Assembly: GCA_029237695.1 (NCBI GenBank) | Contig: CM055274.1 | Span: 21,317,505-21,381,504 of the forward strand | DNA length: 64,000 nt | Direction: 5' to 3' | Source: Conchocele bisecta | Lineage: Eukaryota > Mollusca > Bivalvia > Lucinida > Thyasiridae | Shown here: in pieces, positions 54,230-64,000 of the stretch | How the letters are laid out: the number at the start of each line of letters is the position of its first letter | How positions within the stretch are numbered: the stretch's first letter is position 1 | Program-made: the position numbers and the translations under genes | Notes under the pieces: generated by a model | Told to the model about the DNA's origin: nothing | Database searches by the model: none | The model's input: only the letters and a program-made list of their open reading frames with translations

Positions 54230-54695
54230 GGTGAACGGTAAATTTAACAATGGGTTTCATCCTTAATGGAATCCCTGGTTTGGCTCTCCCGTACATTTTT
54301 GGCTTTCTGGTACGTTACAGTTGAATCTGGATATACCCATTATAAAAGTTGTAAGATTGGTACTAATCCTATTACTTTTAGGAAGTGGGGCTAAGCGACT
54401 GGTGTGGTGAGGGTCTGGCACCAGTAGCCGATTTCACCAACATTGCAAAGTATACTTTTCTAGCAAAGTATACTTTAAGGGAGTGATCATTTATTTTTCG
54501 TGAAATGCATTATTTCATTTAGAACTAACGGCTGCATATATTTGATGATTAAAAGTATGCAGAATTATTATACTGAATTTATTACAGGCTGTGATAATGT
54601 AATACATTCAGTATAATACAAATTAATCAATTTATCCTAAAATTGAAAATTTCTCCCTCAAACTTTGCAATGTTGGTGAAATAGGGCTAACATCA
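54230..54695. mobile_element. SINE-2 5' part truncated by PAL-A
   Basis: SINE-2 'ggtttcatccttaatggaat' to 'ggtctggcacca' is followed at 54424 by PAL-A 'gtagccgatttcaccaacat'. This PAL-A copy lacks part of the hairpin centre. Confidence 0.65.
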
Positions 54696-54789
54696 AGCTC
54701 TTTAACCTTAGCGATACAGTGCAGTCTCCGTTTTTGTTCCACCGTAGACAACACTTGCAAACTCAACGCGAACGCAACGCGAACGCAAC

Positions 54790-55200
54790 GGTTTACTGTA
54801 GCGTTGTATACGTTGTTTAAACGTATAATACGGTTCGTACACGTGTAATACACATTGTCAAACCATTTAGTTTAAAAGCGTTGTATACGTTGTTTAAACG
54901 TATAATACGGTTCGTACACGTGTAATACACATTGTCAAACCGTTTAGTTTAAAAGCGTTGTATACGTTGTTTAAACGTATAATACGGTTCGTACACGTGT
55001 AATACACATTGTCACACCGTTTAGTTTTAAAGCGTGTAATACGTTTAGATTCAATGCGTATAACACGCTTTGGCGTATACATATGTAGCGAGGTGAAAGA
55101 GTTGAAACGTGTACAACGCTTTACCTGGAAGCGTGTAGCTATATGAAAGCGTTGAAACGTGTACAACGGTTACACGTTTTAACGCAAATACCTGTTCGGC
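54790..55200. repeat. Minisatellite of about 77-bp units
   Basis: Three close units 'gcgttgtatacgttgtttaa' + 'acgtataatacggttcgtac' + 'acgtgtaatacacattgtca' span 54796-55030. Diverged remnants with 'cgtgtacaacgctttacctg' follow to 55200. It is close to the assembly gap. Confidence 0.75.
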
Positions 55201-55396
55201 CCCGATCGCTTCGAGGCGTCCTTGTTTCGTCCCTTTTAAAATATCGCGAATACATACCCTCAGATCGAGTTCAAAGTACATCGGCGGTGTGATTTAGCAC
55301 TTCAATTGATCCCTAATCCCTGATGCCTAATGAGTCACGCTTTTTAACACGACAGATGTACCTTGTCGTTTATCAAAATGTTTGGTGAATTGTAGA

Positions 55397-55896
55397 NNNN
55401 NNNNNNNNNNNNNNNNNNNNNNNNNNNNNNNNNNNNNNNNNNNNNNNNNNNNNNNNNNNNNNNNNNNNNNNNNNNNNNNNNNNNNNNNNNNNNNNNNNNN
55501 NNNNNNNNNNNNNNNNNNNNNNNNNNNNNNNNNNNNNNNNNNNNNNNNNNNNNNNNNNNNNNNNNNNNNNNNNNNNNNNNNNNNNNNNNNNNNNNNNNNN
55601 NNNNNNNNNNNNNNNNNNNNNNNNNNNNNNNNNNNNNNNNNNNNNNNNNNNNNNNNNNNNNNNNNNNNNNNNNNNNNNNNNNNNNNNNNNNNNNNNNNNN
55701 NNNNNNNNNNNNNNNNNNNNNNNNNNNNNNNNNNNNNNNNNNNNNNNNNNNNNNNNNNNNNNNNNNNNNNNNNNNNNNNNNNNNNNNNNNNNNNNNNNNN
55801 NNNNNNNNNNNNNNNNNNNNNNNNNNNNNNNNNNNNNNNNNNNNNNNNNNNNNNNNNNNNNNNNNNNNNNNNNNNNNNNNNNNNNNNNNNNNNNNN
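55397..55896. other. Assembly gap of exactly 500 N
   Basis: A fixed-size scaffold gap in the O/P intron. The two open frames spanning it are artefacts of the N run. Confidence 0.98.
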
Positions 55897-56245
55897 GGGT
55901 CAAGGTCAAACTCTATTTCTTTCTATGCTACAATTGAACATTAATGCATGAAGACCCGTTTTCTCGTGCGCTCTGTACACCTTACCTGTAGAGAGACCAA
56001 TAGCCTTCTCCAGTTGAACACTTCTGCATGTGCAAGCATGTGCAAATTTACAGCTTGACCACTAAATGTCCAGCTAAATTATTACAGGTAATTTATACAG
56101 GTAAATTATTATACCTGGGTATTACATTTCCGTAAACTGTGTTGACAATATTGTGGCAATATGTGGACCTGTGCAGATATGATATGTACATGTAGATACA
56201 TATAGGACTATTATAAAAATTCTGGGCTCCAGTAGCGAGCATTAT
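55897..56245. repeat. Copy of the 26290-26800 repeat block
   Basis: 'gggtcaaggtcaaactc' and 'aattgaacattaatgcatga' to 'aattctgggctccagtagcg' parallel 26290-26590. It is truncated by the gap on the left. Confidence 0.6.
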
Positions 56246-57462
56246 TATACCCCCCGCAACGAGTTGTGGGGGGTATACTGGAGTCAGGTTGTCCGTCCGT
56301 CCGGGCACACCATTAGGGTACTTATGTGGCTAGCCCCACAGGGTTATGGACTTAGTAAAGGATAGGGTTCGTTACAATTAGCCACCTAAAAAATCGTTTT
56401 ATGTGGCTAAAAATCGTTTTATGTGGCTAATATTTAACATGTGATAAGCCACATAAGTATAGTACTGTAAGAACGTCCGTCCGTCCGTCCGTCCGTCCGT
56501 ATATTTAACATGTGATAAGCCACATAAGTATAGTACCGTAAGAACGTCCGTGCGTCCGTCCGTGCGTCCGTAAACTTAACATCAGAGAAATATTGTTATA
56601 ACTTCTATTTCCTTCATCTAAAATGCTTAATATTTCACACATGCATTCCTCTAAGGCTCTACTACCATGCTGTGCCAAATCCACGACCATCCAACCCCGT
56701 TGATACCAAGGTCAAGGTCAAATACTTAGTCTCTTTACAAAACTTAACATCAGAGAAATATTGTTCTAACTTCTATTTCCTTCATCTAAAATGCTTAATA
56801 TTTCACACATGCATTCCTGTAAGGCTCTACTACCATGCTGTGCCAAATCCACGACCGTCCAACCCCCACTGTTCCCAAGGTCAAGGTCAAATACTTAGTC
56901 TCTTTACAAAACTTAACATCAGAGAAATATTGTTCTAACTTCTATTTCCTTCATCTAAAATTCTTAATATTTCATACATGCATTCCTGTAAGGCTCTAAT
57001 ACAACCAACCCCCGCTGATCCCAATGTCAAGGTCAAATACTTAGTCTCTTTACAAGACTTAACATCAGAGAAATAAGTTATAACTTCTATTTCCTTCATT
57101 GACAATTCTTATTATTTCACTTGTGCATTCCTCTAAGGTTGTACTATCATGCTGTGACAAATCTACGACTGTCCAACCCCCGCTGATCCCAAGGTCAAGG
57201 TCACATACTTAGTCTCTTTACAAAACTTAACAGATGTTTCTTTCATTGAAAATTCTTAATATTTCATATGCTGTGACAAATCCCCGCTGATCTCGAGGTC
57301 AACGTCACATACATACTGTATAACCTTGAATTAACGCCCCCTCCTAATAACCCCCCCCACAATTAAAAAAAACCAAAAAATAAAAAAAATTACCAATGAC
57401 CGCCAATTTCAAACACAAACAATCCTTAAATCCTTATTTGTGTTTGAAATTGGCGGTCCTTG

Positions 57463-57501
<39 letters not shown>

Positions 57502-57740
57502 CTGGCTTCAGTGAAATCGGTTATAACTTCTATTTCCTTGCTCGATCTGCTTCACATTTCACACACTCATTGTTCCAATGGACCTCTACCACCCTGTGAC
57601 AAATTCACGTTCATGCCGCTCGCGCTAATCCCAGAGTCAAGGTCACAAGCCCACACACTTGGAAATTTGTACATATTTTACGGGTACCTGGGCCCACGCG
57701 GGGGGTATTCCGTAAGCCTCGCTTACTGACCAATCTAGTT
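56246..57740 (+). mobile_element. HEL-type element, second copy of the 5234 family, enlarged
   Basis: It starts 'taccccccgcaacgagttgt', with tccg tracts interrupted by the 'cattagggtacttatgtggc' insertion. Six core units follow ('aacttaacatcagagaaata'). A stem 'ccgccaatttcaaacacaaa' / 'tttgtgtttgaaattggcgg' is at 57400-57456 and poly-T at 57465-57500. The end is 'gcttactgaccaatctagtt'. Confidence 0.65.
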
Positions 57741-57777
57741 TTTTTGTTAATTTTTAAACTTTTTTTTTTTAAACTTT

Positions 57778-58890
57778 TTTTCCATTTTTAGCCAGGTTTT
57801 TTTGGAAAAAAAATCATTTTAAACTTTTTTTTAAACTTTTTTTCCATTTTTAGCCAGGTTTTTTAGGGAAAAAAATCCACGCTATTGGATTGGCGAAAGC
57901 CAGGCGGGCGGGCGGCGTCCAGTGTTTCAGTCCATTTCTTTGTTACTGTAACACATAGGACCAACAAACTTTCACAGCTTCATAACCAAGGGGTGCCCAC
58001 CACATATCACTATCCAACATGTTCCCTTTTTGAACTTGACCCATTTTTTCCCTTTTTTTGCGCAGTCAATGTTAACTTTTCGCGTTTACAATGTTAAGTT
58101 TTCGTGTTTAAGTCCATTTCTTTGGTACTGTACCACCTAGGACCACCAAACTTTCACAGCTTCATAACCAAGGGGTGCCTACCACATACAACTATCCAAC
58201 ATGTGACCATTTTTTTTACCTTCACCTATTATTTCTACGTAATTAACTTAGCCATTTTCAACGTTAACTTTTTAACGTACGTCTGGTTAGAGTTTTTTGG
58301 TTAAACTTTTTCGTTATACTATATCTCTGCAACTGCTTCGCCCATTACCTTGAAACTTCAGATGGGTGTTTATCATCATCAATATTTTCATCCCCCCAAC
58401 CGTGCGGCCCCTGTGCCCAATGTCAAGGTCAAATTACTTTGATTTTTTTTGTTAAAGTTTTTTCGTGTATTATGTCTCTGCAACTGCTTCACCCAATACC
58501 TTGATACTTCACATGGGTGTTTATCATCATTGTCGCACCTGCTTGCGGAAAGCGCGATCCTGTGCCCAATGTCAAGGTCAAATTACTTTAGAATTTTTTT
58601 GTTAAAGATTTTTTTTTTGTGTACTATATCTCTGCAACTGCTTCACCCAATACCTTGATACTCACATGGTGTTTATCATCATTGTCGCACCTGCTTGCGG
58701 AAAGCGCGATCCTGTGCCCAATGTCAAGTTCAAATTACTTTGAATTTTTTTGTTAAAGTTTTTTCGTGTACTATATCTCTGCAACTGCTTCACCCAATAC
58801 CTTGATACTTCACATGGGTGTTTATCATCATTGTTGCACCTGCTTGCGGAAAGCGCGATCCTGTGCCCAATGTCAAGGTCAAATTACTAT
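57778..58890 (+). mobile_element. HEL-type elements, third copy of the 1862 family
   Basis: Repeated 'atttttagccaggtttttt', 'ggattggcgaaagccaggcg', 'caatgttaactttt' units and three to four tandem 'gcacctgcttgcggaaagcg' blocks with 'gtgcccaatgtcaaggtcaa'. Confidence 0.6.
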
Positions 58891-60836
58891 ATTACAAATT
58901 GGGTCTATAGTCACCAAACTTCATGGTCATGGTCCTTAGGTAGGGGGATTACAAAATTGTTAAAATGACGTCATTACGTAATCTTAAGATGGCCGCCGTC
59001 TAAAAATAGCACAAATTCTTAAAAAATCTTCTTCTCAAGAACCGCCAACCGGATTTCGACAAAACTTGGTAGGAATGATCGATGTACATTGCTCTTTCAA
59101 AGTTGTTAAAATGGTGACCCTGGGGTCAAAAATGGGCGTGGCCCGTAGGGTCAAATTGGGGTCAAATTTTATTTTTGACTGAATATGGTCATTTCATATA
59201 TCAAATTGAAGGTATCAATGAGGCGATCACTCTGGTGCATTTATTGTCGAAATCGGATTGTTATGTCATCCAAGATGGCCGCCGAAAGGTCAAAATGGTC
59301 GTTCTTATTGAGATTTCAAAATTCTTCTTCACATGAACCGCTTGGCCCATGGTAGCCAAACTTAAAAGTTATGGTCCATGGGTGAAGCCTTTTCAGATTT
59401 GTTAAAATGGAGGTCATCGCTAATCCAAGATGGCCGCCGTCTAAAAATAGCATAAATTCTTAAAAATCTTCTTCTCATGAACCGCTTGCTGGATTTCAAC
59501 GAAACTTGGTAGGAATGATCGATGTACATTGCTCTTGCAAAGTTGCTAAAATGGTGACCCCGGGGTCAAAAATGGGCGTGGCCCGTGGGGTCAAATTGGG
59601 GTCAAATTTTATTTTTGACTGCATATGGTCATTTCATATATCAAATTGAAGGTATCAATGAGGCATCACTCTGGTGCATTTTTTGTCGAAATCGGATTGT
59701 TATGTCATCCAAGATGGCCACCGAAAGGTCAAAAGGTCGTTCTTTTATTAGAGATTTCAAAATTCTTCTTCACATGAACCGCTTGGCATGGTAGCCAAAC
59801 TTGTAAAAGTTATGGTCCATGGGTGAAGCCTTTTCAGATTTGTTAAAATGGAGGTCATCGCTAATCCAAGATGGCCGCCGTCTAAAAATAGCATAAATTC
59901 TTAAAAAATCTTCTTCTCATGAACCGCTTGCTGGATTTCAACGAAACTTGGTAGGAATGATCGATGTACATTGCTCTTGCAAAGTTGTTAAAATGGTGAC
60001 CCCGTGGTCAAAAATGGGCGTGGCCCGTGGGGTCAAATTGGTGTCAAATTTTATTTTTGACTGCATATGGTCATTTCATATATCAAATTGAAGGTATCAA
60101 TGAGGCGATCACTCTGGTGCATTTTTTGTCGAAATCGGATTGTTATGTCATCCAAGATGGCCACCGAAAGGTCGAAAGGTCGTTCTTTTATTAGAGATTT
60201 CAAAATTCTTCTTCACATGAACCGCTTGGCCCATGGTAGCCAAACTTAAAAGTTATGGTCCATGGGTGAAGCCTTTTCAGATTTGTTAAAATGGAGGTCA
60301 TCGCTAATCCAAGATGGCCGCCGTCTAAAAATAGCATAAATTCTTAAAAAATCTTCTTCTCATGAACCGCTAGCCAGATTTCAACGAAACTTGGTAGGAA
60401 TGATCGATGTACATTGCTCTTTGAAAGTTGTTAAAATGGTGACCCCGGGGTCAAAAATGGGCGTGGCCCGTGGGGTCAAATTGGGGTCAAATTTTATTTT
60501 TGACTGCATATGGTCATGTCATATATCAAATTGAAGGTATCAATGAGGCGATCACTCTGGTGCAATATTTGTCGGAATCGGATGATTATGTCATCCATGA
60601 TGGCCACCAAAAGGTCCATTTATTCAAGATTTTTAATGTCTTTTTCTCAGGAACCACATGGCCGATGCTGGGTGAAGCATTTTCAGATTTTGTAAAATGA
60701 GAGTCATCGCTTAATCCAAGATGACCGCCATCTAAAAATAGCACAATTTTTTTAAAACACATGAACTCAATGTCACATTCTCCTCTGGTGTTCATGGAGT
60801 CAGGTGAGCGAATTAGGGCCATCATGGCCCTCTTGT
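58891..60836 (+). mobile_element. HEL-type element, 5'-truncated, with about four 460-bp units
   Basis: It lacks the agctcacctgagcg start. It carries repeated 'ggtaggaatgatcgatgtac', 'aaaatgggcgtggcccgt' and 'atccaagatggccgcc' units. It ends 'gagcgaattagggccatcat' plus 'ggccctcttgttt'. The two to three middle units are very similar to one another. Confidence 0.7.
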
Positions 60837-61625
60837 TTAGTGTCCATGCCTCGCCCCAAGGCGCGACATGCAGGCCACGGCCATCTAGTCTACAAAAAGT
60901 GGGTATAATTATGTTATCCAAGTGTCTATGCTTGGAAAAAACCTGGCCTTCGTGGCTTTGCCTTGTTTCTTGTTTGTGTACTATATCTCTGCAACTGCTT
61001 CACCCATTACCTTGATACTTCACATGGGTGTTTATCATCATTGTCGCGCCCCATGGCTAATATTTAACATGTGATAAGCCACATAAGTATAGTACTGTAA
61101 GAACGTCCGTCCGTCCGTCCGTCCGTCCGTGTGTCCGGTTAAAGTTTTTCCATCTACTATATCTCTTTTTTTAGTGTCCATGCCTCGCCCCAAGGCGCGA
61201 CATGCAGGCCACGGCCATCTAGTCTACAAAAAGTGGCCTCGTTTCTTGTTTTTTTTTCAAATTCTTTTTCCATTTTTGTCTAGTAGCATAAGGTCGTAAG
61301 TGCTATATACCGACTATTATCATATACTAAAACAATTATTGACTAGTGAGCCATAGAATATAATCTGATATTCTATGGCTCACTAGTCAATAATTGTATA
61401 ATATGTTCGGGCCAGTGAAAATTGCTTTCTGGCCCAGGCTCGAGGTCAAGGCGGCGGGACAAGGTGAGACATTTGATTCCGCGGAATTCTTGTATTGTTT
61501 TTATCATGTGTTCCCTATTTAGTAATGAAGAAAATCAAAAACACAGTTGTGAAAGTAAAATACGCAAAGATTTTGAAATCATGGGGTTTTGTACGCTTTA
61601 GAGACAAAGCTTATCTGGAGCTCTG
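60837..61625 (+). repeat. HEL tail fragments, palindrome and PAL-G half
   Basis: 'ccatgcctcgccccaaggcg' tails occur at 60842 and 61178. A tccg tract with 'ataagccacataagtatagt' spans 61058-61135. The palindrome 'acaattattgactagtgagc' is at 61330-61400, with the 'attccgcggaattcttgt' end at 61478. A PAL-G half is at 61500-61625. Confidence 0.6.
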
Positions 61626-61639
61626 TTATTCAACAAATA

Positions 61640-62395
61640 AATTGGATCAATATTTAGTGAATGACAAAGTGAATCATCAATACATCAGTGAATCAATCAA
61701 TCTGTGAATCAACTAATATATCACTGAAACCATAAATCAATCAATATAACAGTAAAGCAGTGATACAATCATTACATCAATCTATCCAATCAATAAGTCA
61801 GATAACAAATTTATCAGTGAATGAATCAACCAATCAGTGGATCTACCTATCATTGAATCAATGAATGAATCAACCAATCAGTGGGTCAATGAATAAATCA
61901 ATCAATCAATGGGTGAATCAACCAATCAGTGGATCAATGGGTGAATCAAGCAATAAGTGGATCAATGGGTGAATCAAGCAATCAATGGATCAATGGGTGA
62001 ATTAACCAATCAGTGGATCAATGGGTGAATCAAGCAATCAATGGATCAATGGGTGAATCAAGCAATCAGTGGATCAATGGGTGAATCAACCAATCAGTGG
62101 ATCAATAGGTGAATCAAGCAATAAGTGAATCAATGGGTGAATCAAGCAATCAATGGATCAATGGGTGAATTAACCAATCAGTGGATCAATGGGTGAATCA
62201 AGCAATTGGGGGATCAATGGGTGAATCAAGTAATCAGTGGATCAATGGGTGAATCAAGCGATCAGTGGATCAATAGGTGAATTAACCAATCAGTGGATCA
62301 ATGGGTGAATCAAGCAATCAGTGAATCAGCCAACATGTGAATCATTCAGTGAATCAACGAATCAGTGAATCAATGAGTGAACCAATTAATGAATT
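61640..62395. repeat. Minisatellite of about 28-bp units running up to exon P
   Basis: More than 20 units of 'aatcagtggatcaatgggtg' + 'aatcaagc'. The array decays toward 'gagtgaaccaattaatgaat' and reaches the acceptor 'tgatttcag'. Confidence 0.88.
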
Positions 62396-62403
62396 GATTT
62401 CAG

Positions 62404-62555
62404 CTGGCGTGGATGCATGGATCGGCCTGAATGACATAGACGATGAGAACTTGTTCCAGTGGGCGGCGGCCGGGGAGGTGAAATACACAAACTGGAACCT
62501 CAATCAGCCGCGGCACACTGTCAATGCCAACGAGGACTGTGTGATCATGACCACG
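62404..62555 (+). CDS. Exon P: C-type lectin domain 2, central part
   Basis: The acceptor is gaattgatttcag and the donor accacg|gtggtg. It enters in phase 1 and leaves in phase 0. A second GT three bases on (gtg|gtgtgt) would add one Val and keep the frame. It encodes 'TGVDAWIGLNDIDDENLFQW', 'GEVKYTNWNLNQPRHTVNAN' and 'EDCVIMTT'. 'AWIGLND', 'FxWxxG', 'YTNWNxxQP' and 'EDCVxM' are CTLD core motifs. The calcium/sugar tripeptide reads QPR in place of EPN or QPD. Confidence 0.93.
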
Positions 62556-62609
62556 GTGGTGTGTTTCCTTTCTCACAATTAACCCTACACCCCCAAGTAG
62601 CTGACATGG

Positions 62610-63545
62610 ACAGTGATTCAGATAAGTTTTGTGTCTAAAGAGTATTATACCCCCAGATTTCAACTTCAATGTGTATTTTATGTTTACAAATGTATTATTT
62701 GATGATTAAAAGTATGCAGAAATATTATACTGAATTTATTACATGATCACAGCCAATGCTGTGATAATGTAATAAATTCAGTATAATAAAAAATAATAAA
62801 TTTATCCTTAAATTGAAAATTTCTCCCGCAAAGTATATTTTGCTCGATAAGTATACTTTGCAATGTTGGTGAAATAGGCGACAGGTCAGGTTATTATGAT
62901 TTCAGGGCTGAATAGATTTTTTTTTTAATGTAAATATTCCATTCTGATTTTGCGATTTTCCCCCCAATGCAGCAGGTTGAATACGGGATTGAACCCGTTG
63001 GCCCGGCCTTAAATGACCTTAGCTGTTGATAGGCTGTTAAACACAAACAAACAATATATCTTTGAAACCGCTTCGCCAATTCACTTGAAACATGTGTATT
63101 TAGCATCATCTATATTTTCATTCTATGCCCAACCCGTGCGGCCCCTGTGCCCAATGCCAAGGTCAAATTATGTTGAAATTTACCTTAAAGTTATTTTTGG
63201 ATGTAGGTTAAAGTTTTTAAGAACACTAAATCTCTAAAACCGCTTCGACAATTCACTCGAAACTTCACATGGGTGGTTATCATGATCCATGTTGTCATTC
63301 TACGCCCCACCCGTGCGGCCCATATGCCCAAGGTCAAGTTTTCTTTTTATTTTGGTTAACGTTTTTAAGAATGCTATTTCTCCGAAACCACTTCGCCAAT
63401 TCACTTGAAACTTCACTTGTGTGTTTATCATCATCCATATTTTCATATAATCGATAGTATGTGTACGGGTTAAAGCTTTTTTCATTAAATGTTTTTTTAA
63501 TACTATCAAATGCTTCGGCGAGCGCAACATGTGGGCCATCTAGTT
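62610..63545. repeat. PAL-G fragment, PAL-A, SINE-2 and HEL-like fragments
   Basis: PAL-G fragment 62618-62695. PAL-A partial 62697-62884. SINE-2 3' part 62884-63055 ('gggattgaacccgttggccc'). 63056-63545 holds three diverged units 'cgcttcgccaattcacttga' and ends 'gtgggccatctagttg'. Confidence 0.6.
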
Positions 63546-63731
63546 GATGGAATATACTTACAGAAACTGTGGATATTGTTTTATGAATGACGTCGTAAGA
63601 TGACAAAATGTGATCATAGCAAATGCGGAATAGAAGTCTGAAAATTTCATCAGCTTTCGACGTCATTTACGGACAATATCTTAAATTTTGTAAATGTTCT
63701 TATGTACAAGATCACATAGCGTGTCTCATTT
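63546..63731. mobile_element. PAL-B element before exon Q
   Basis: 'cttacagaaactgtggatat' to 'caagatcacatagcgtgtct' with 'tagcaaatgcggaatag' in the centre. The right end lies about 6 nt from the exon Q acceptor. Confidence 0.7.
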
Positions 63732-63735
63732 ATAG

Positions 63736-63838
63736 ACTGGCGGATGGCAGGATGAAGACTGTGACACGCCCCACCAGTATATGTGCCAGATGGACAAGCA
63801 GCCATCACTGATGCCCAGTCCCACACCCGATGTTTCAG
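63736..63838 (+). CDS. Exon Q: C-type lectin domain 2, C-terminal part and Ser/Pro linker
   Basis: The acceptor is tctcatttatag and the donor gtttcag|gtcggt. It enters in phase 0 and leaves in phase 1. It encodes 'TGGWQDEDCDTPHQYMCQ' and 'SLMPSPTPDVS'. 'GxWxDxxCxxxxxYMC' closes the CTLD with its last two cysteines. 'WQD' replaces the sugar-binding 'WND'. The Pro/Ser tail looks like another inter-domain linker, so further modules are expected right of the window. Confidence 0.92.
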
Positions 63839-63855
63839 GTCGGTTCAACCAATCA

Positions 63856-64000
63856 TTATGCCCCCTATGCGATGGAATAATGCGTTGCTCTTGAGGTTCC
63901 GTACGTCTGTACGACCATCCGTCCGTGTACATTTACGTCAACAAGTTTGTAAGAGTTTCTCCAACATGTAATATATTCAATATTATGCGGAGGATTGCTT
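63856..64000 (+). mobile_element. HEL-type element, 'tatgccccctatgcg' subfamily, cut by the window end
   Basis: It starts 'ttatgccccctatgcgatgg', with 'ttgctcttgaggttccgtac' and 'aagtttgtaagagtttctcc'. It parallels 269-432. Confidence 0.6.

Larger units (their letters stand above)
846..63838 (+). other. Partial multi-exon gene: CTLD, Thr/Pro linker, three F5/8C domains, WSC, CTLD
   Basis: Seventeen exons join as 846-954, 1439-1584, 2861-2914, 6267-6395, 9935-10128, 16409-16550, 24713-24900, 30316-30468, 31657-31804, 32416-32594, 37161-37307, 42900-43038, 47749-47903, 51577-51712, 54007-54189, 62404-62555 and 63736-63838. The joined frame has no stop over 819 codons. Intron phases in order are 2,1,1,1,0,1,0,0,1,0,0,1,0,1,1,0, then 1 after the last exon. 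All introns at domain borders are phase 1. Domains at visible residues: CTLD-1 (incomplete) 1-85, Thr/Pro linker 86-103, F5/8C 104-258, 259-421 and 422-576, WSC 577-673, CTLD-2 674-805, Ser/Pro tail 806-819. CTLD, discoidin and WSC modules are known carbohydrate- or surface-binding folds of extracellular proteins, so a secreted or membrane-anchored lectin-like protein is inferred. I do not recognise a named gene. Both ends lie outside the window. Confidence 0.88.

Noticed and set aside
55373..55951. Two frames of 178 and 189 codons
   Set aside because: They consist almost wholly of the 500-N gap.

Overview
The window looks like animal genomic DNA, most probably from a mollusc (bivalve or gastropod). 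The reasons are the lectin / discoidin / WSC module protein, the many repeats with (TCCG)n or (CGG)n tracts plus 'aaggtcaaggtca' units, a tRNA-derived SINE with a GTTAAAC-type tail, and the palindromic MITEs. The taxon is an inference and a lancelet or another invertebrate is not excluded. A run of exactly 500 N (55397-55896) points to a scaffolded assembly.

The only gene I can support is one long multi-exon gene on the + strand that enters from the left and leaves on the right. I find 17 internal exons (2457 nt, 819 codons, about 4% of the window). They have AG/GT borders, no stop codon and fully consistent phases. They encode, in order: the C-terminal part of a C-type lectin domain (CTLD-1, exons A-B), a Thr/Pro linker (C), three F5/8-type C (discoidin) domains (D-E-F, G-H-I, J-K-L), an eight-cysteine WSC domain (M-N), and a complete second CTLD (O-P-Q) that ends in a Ser/Pro linker. 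Every domain boundary is a phase-1 intron, so each domain is a symmetric 1-1 module of the exon-shuffling type. A secreted or cell-surface carbohydrate-binding protein is the likely product. No signal peptide, membrane segment, first exon or last exon lies in the window.

The introns (0.5-8.2 kb) are almost wholly repeats. I use these working labels. PAL-A: ends CTGTAGCC..., about 300 bp foldback. PAL-B: ends atgagacacgccatgtgatt. PAL-C: 70-nt arms starting gaatgaatggcc. PAL-D: ends GGGCCCGTTTCAC. PAL-E: gtaggttagtgccgtgaatg. PAL-F: ends tatgtggctgtgactggaga. PAL-G: ends ccttatctggagctctg. SINE-1 is tRNA-derived. SINE-2 is about 400 bp with a (acaaa)n tail. HEL denotes Helentron/'pearl'-like non-autonomous elements with a 5' hairpin, a microsatellite, core tandem repeats and a 3' hairpin followed by CTTGTT or CTAGTT. 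Nested insertions are common, for example a HEL inside PAL-A, MITEs inside SINE-2, and a TTAA-flanked element inside a 4-kb TTAA-flanked element.

The most unusual signal is the relation between repeats and exon borders. Several minisatellites are built from a splice junction itself. The acceptor of exon G is repeated 13 times in a 63-bp unit, and the donor of exon L is repeated seven times at in-frame 18-nt multiples. The donor of exon F is embedded in a 69-bp array and that of exon E probably in a 40-bp array. A 72-bp MITE has duplicated the donor of exon G in its target-site duplication. Termini of palindromic elements lie 6-37 nt upstream of many acceptors.
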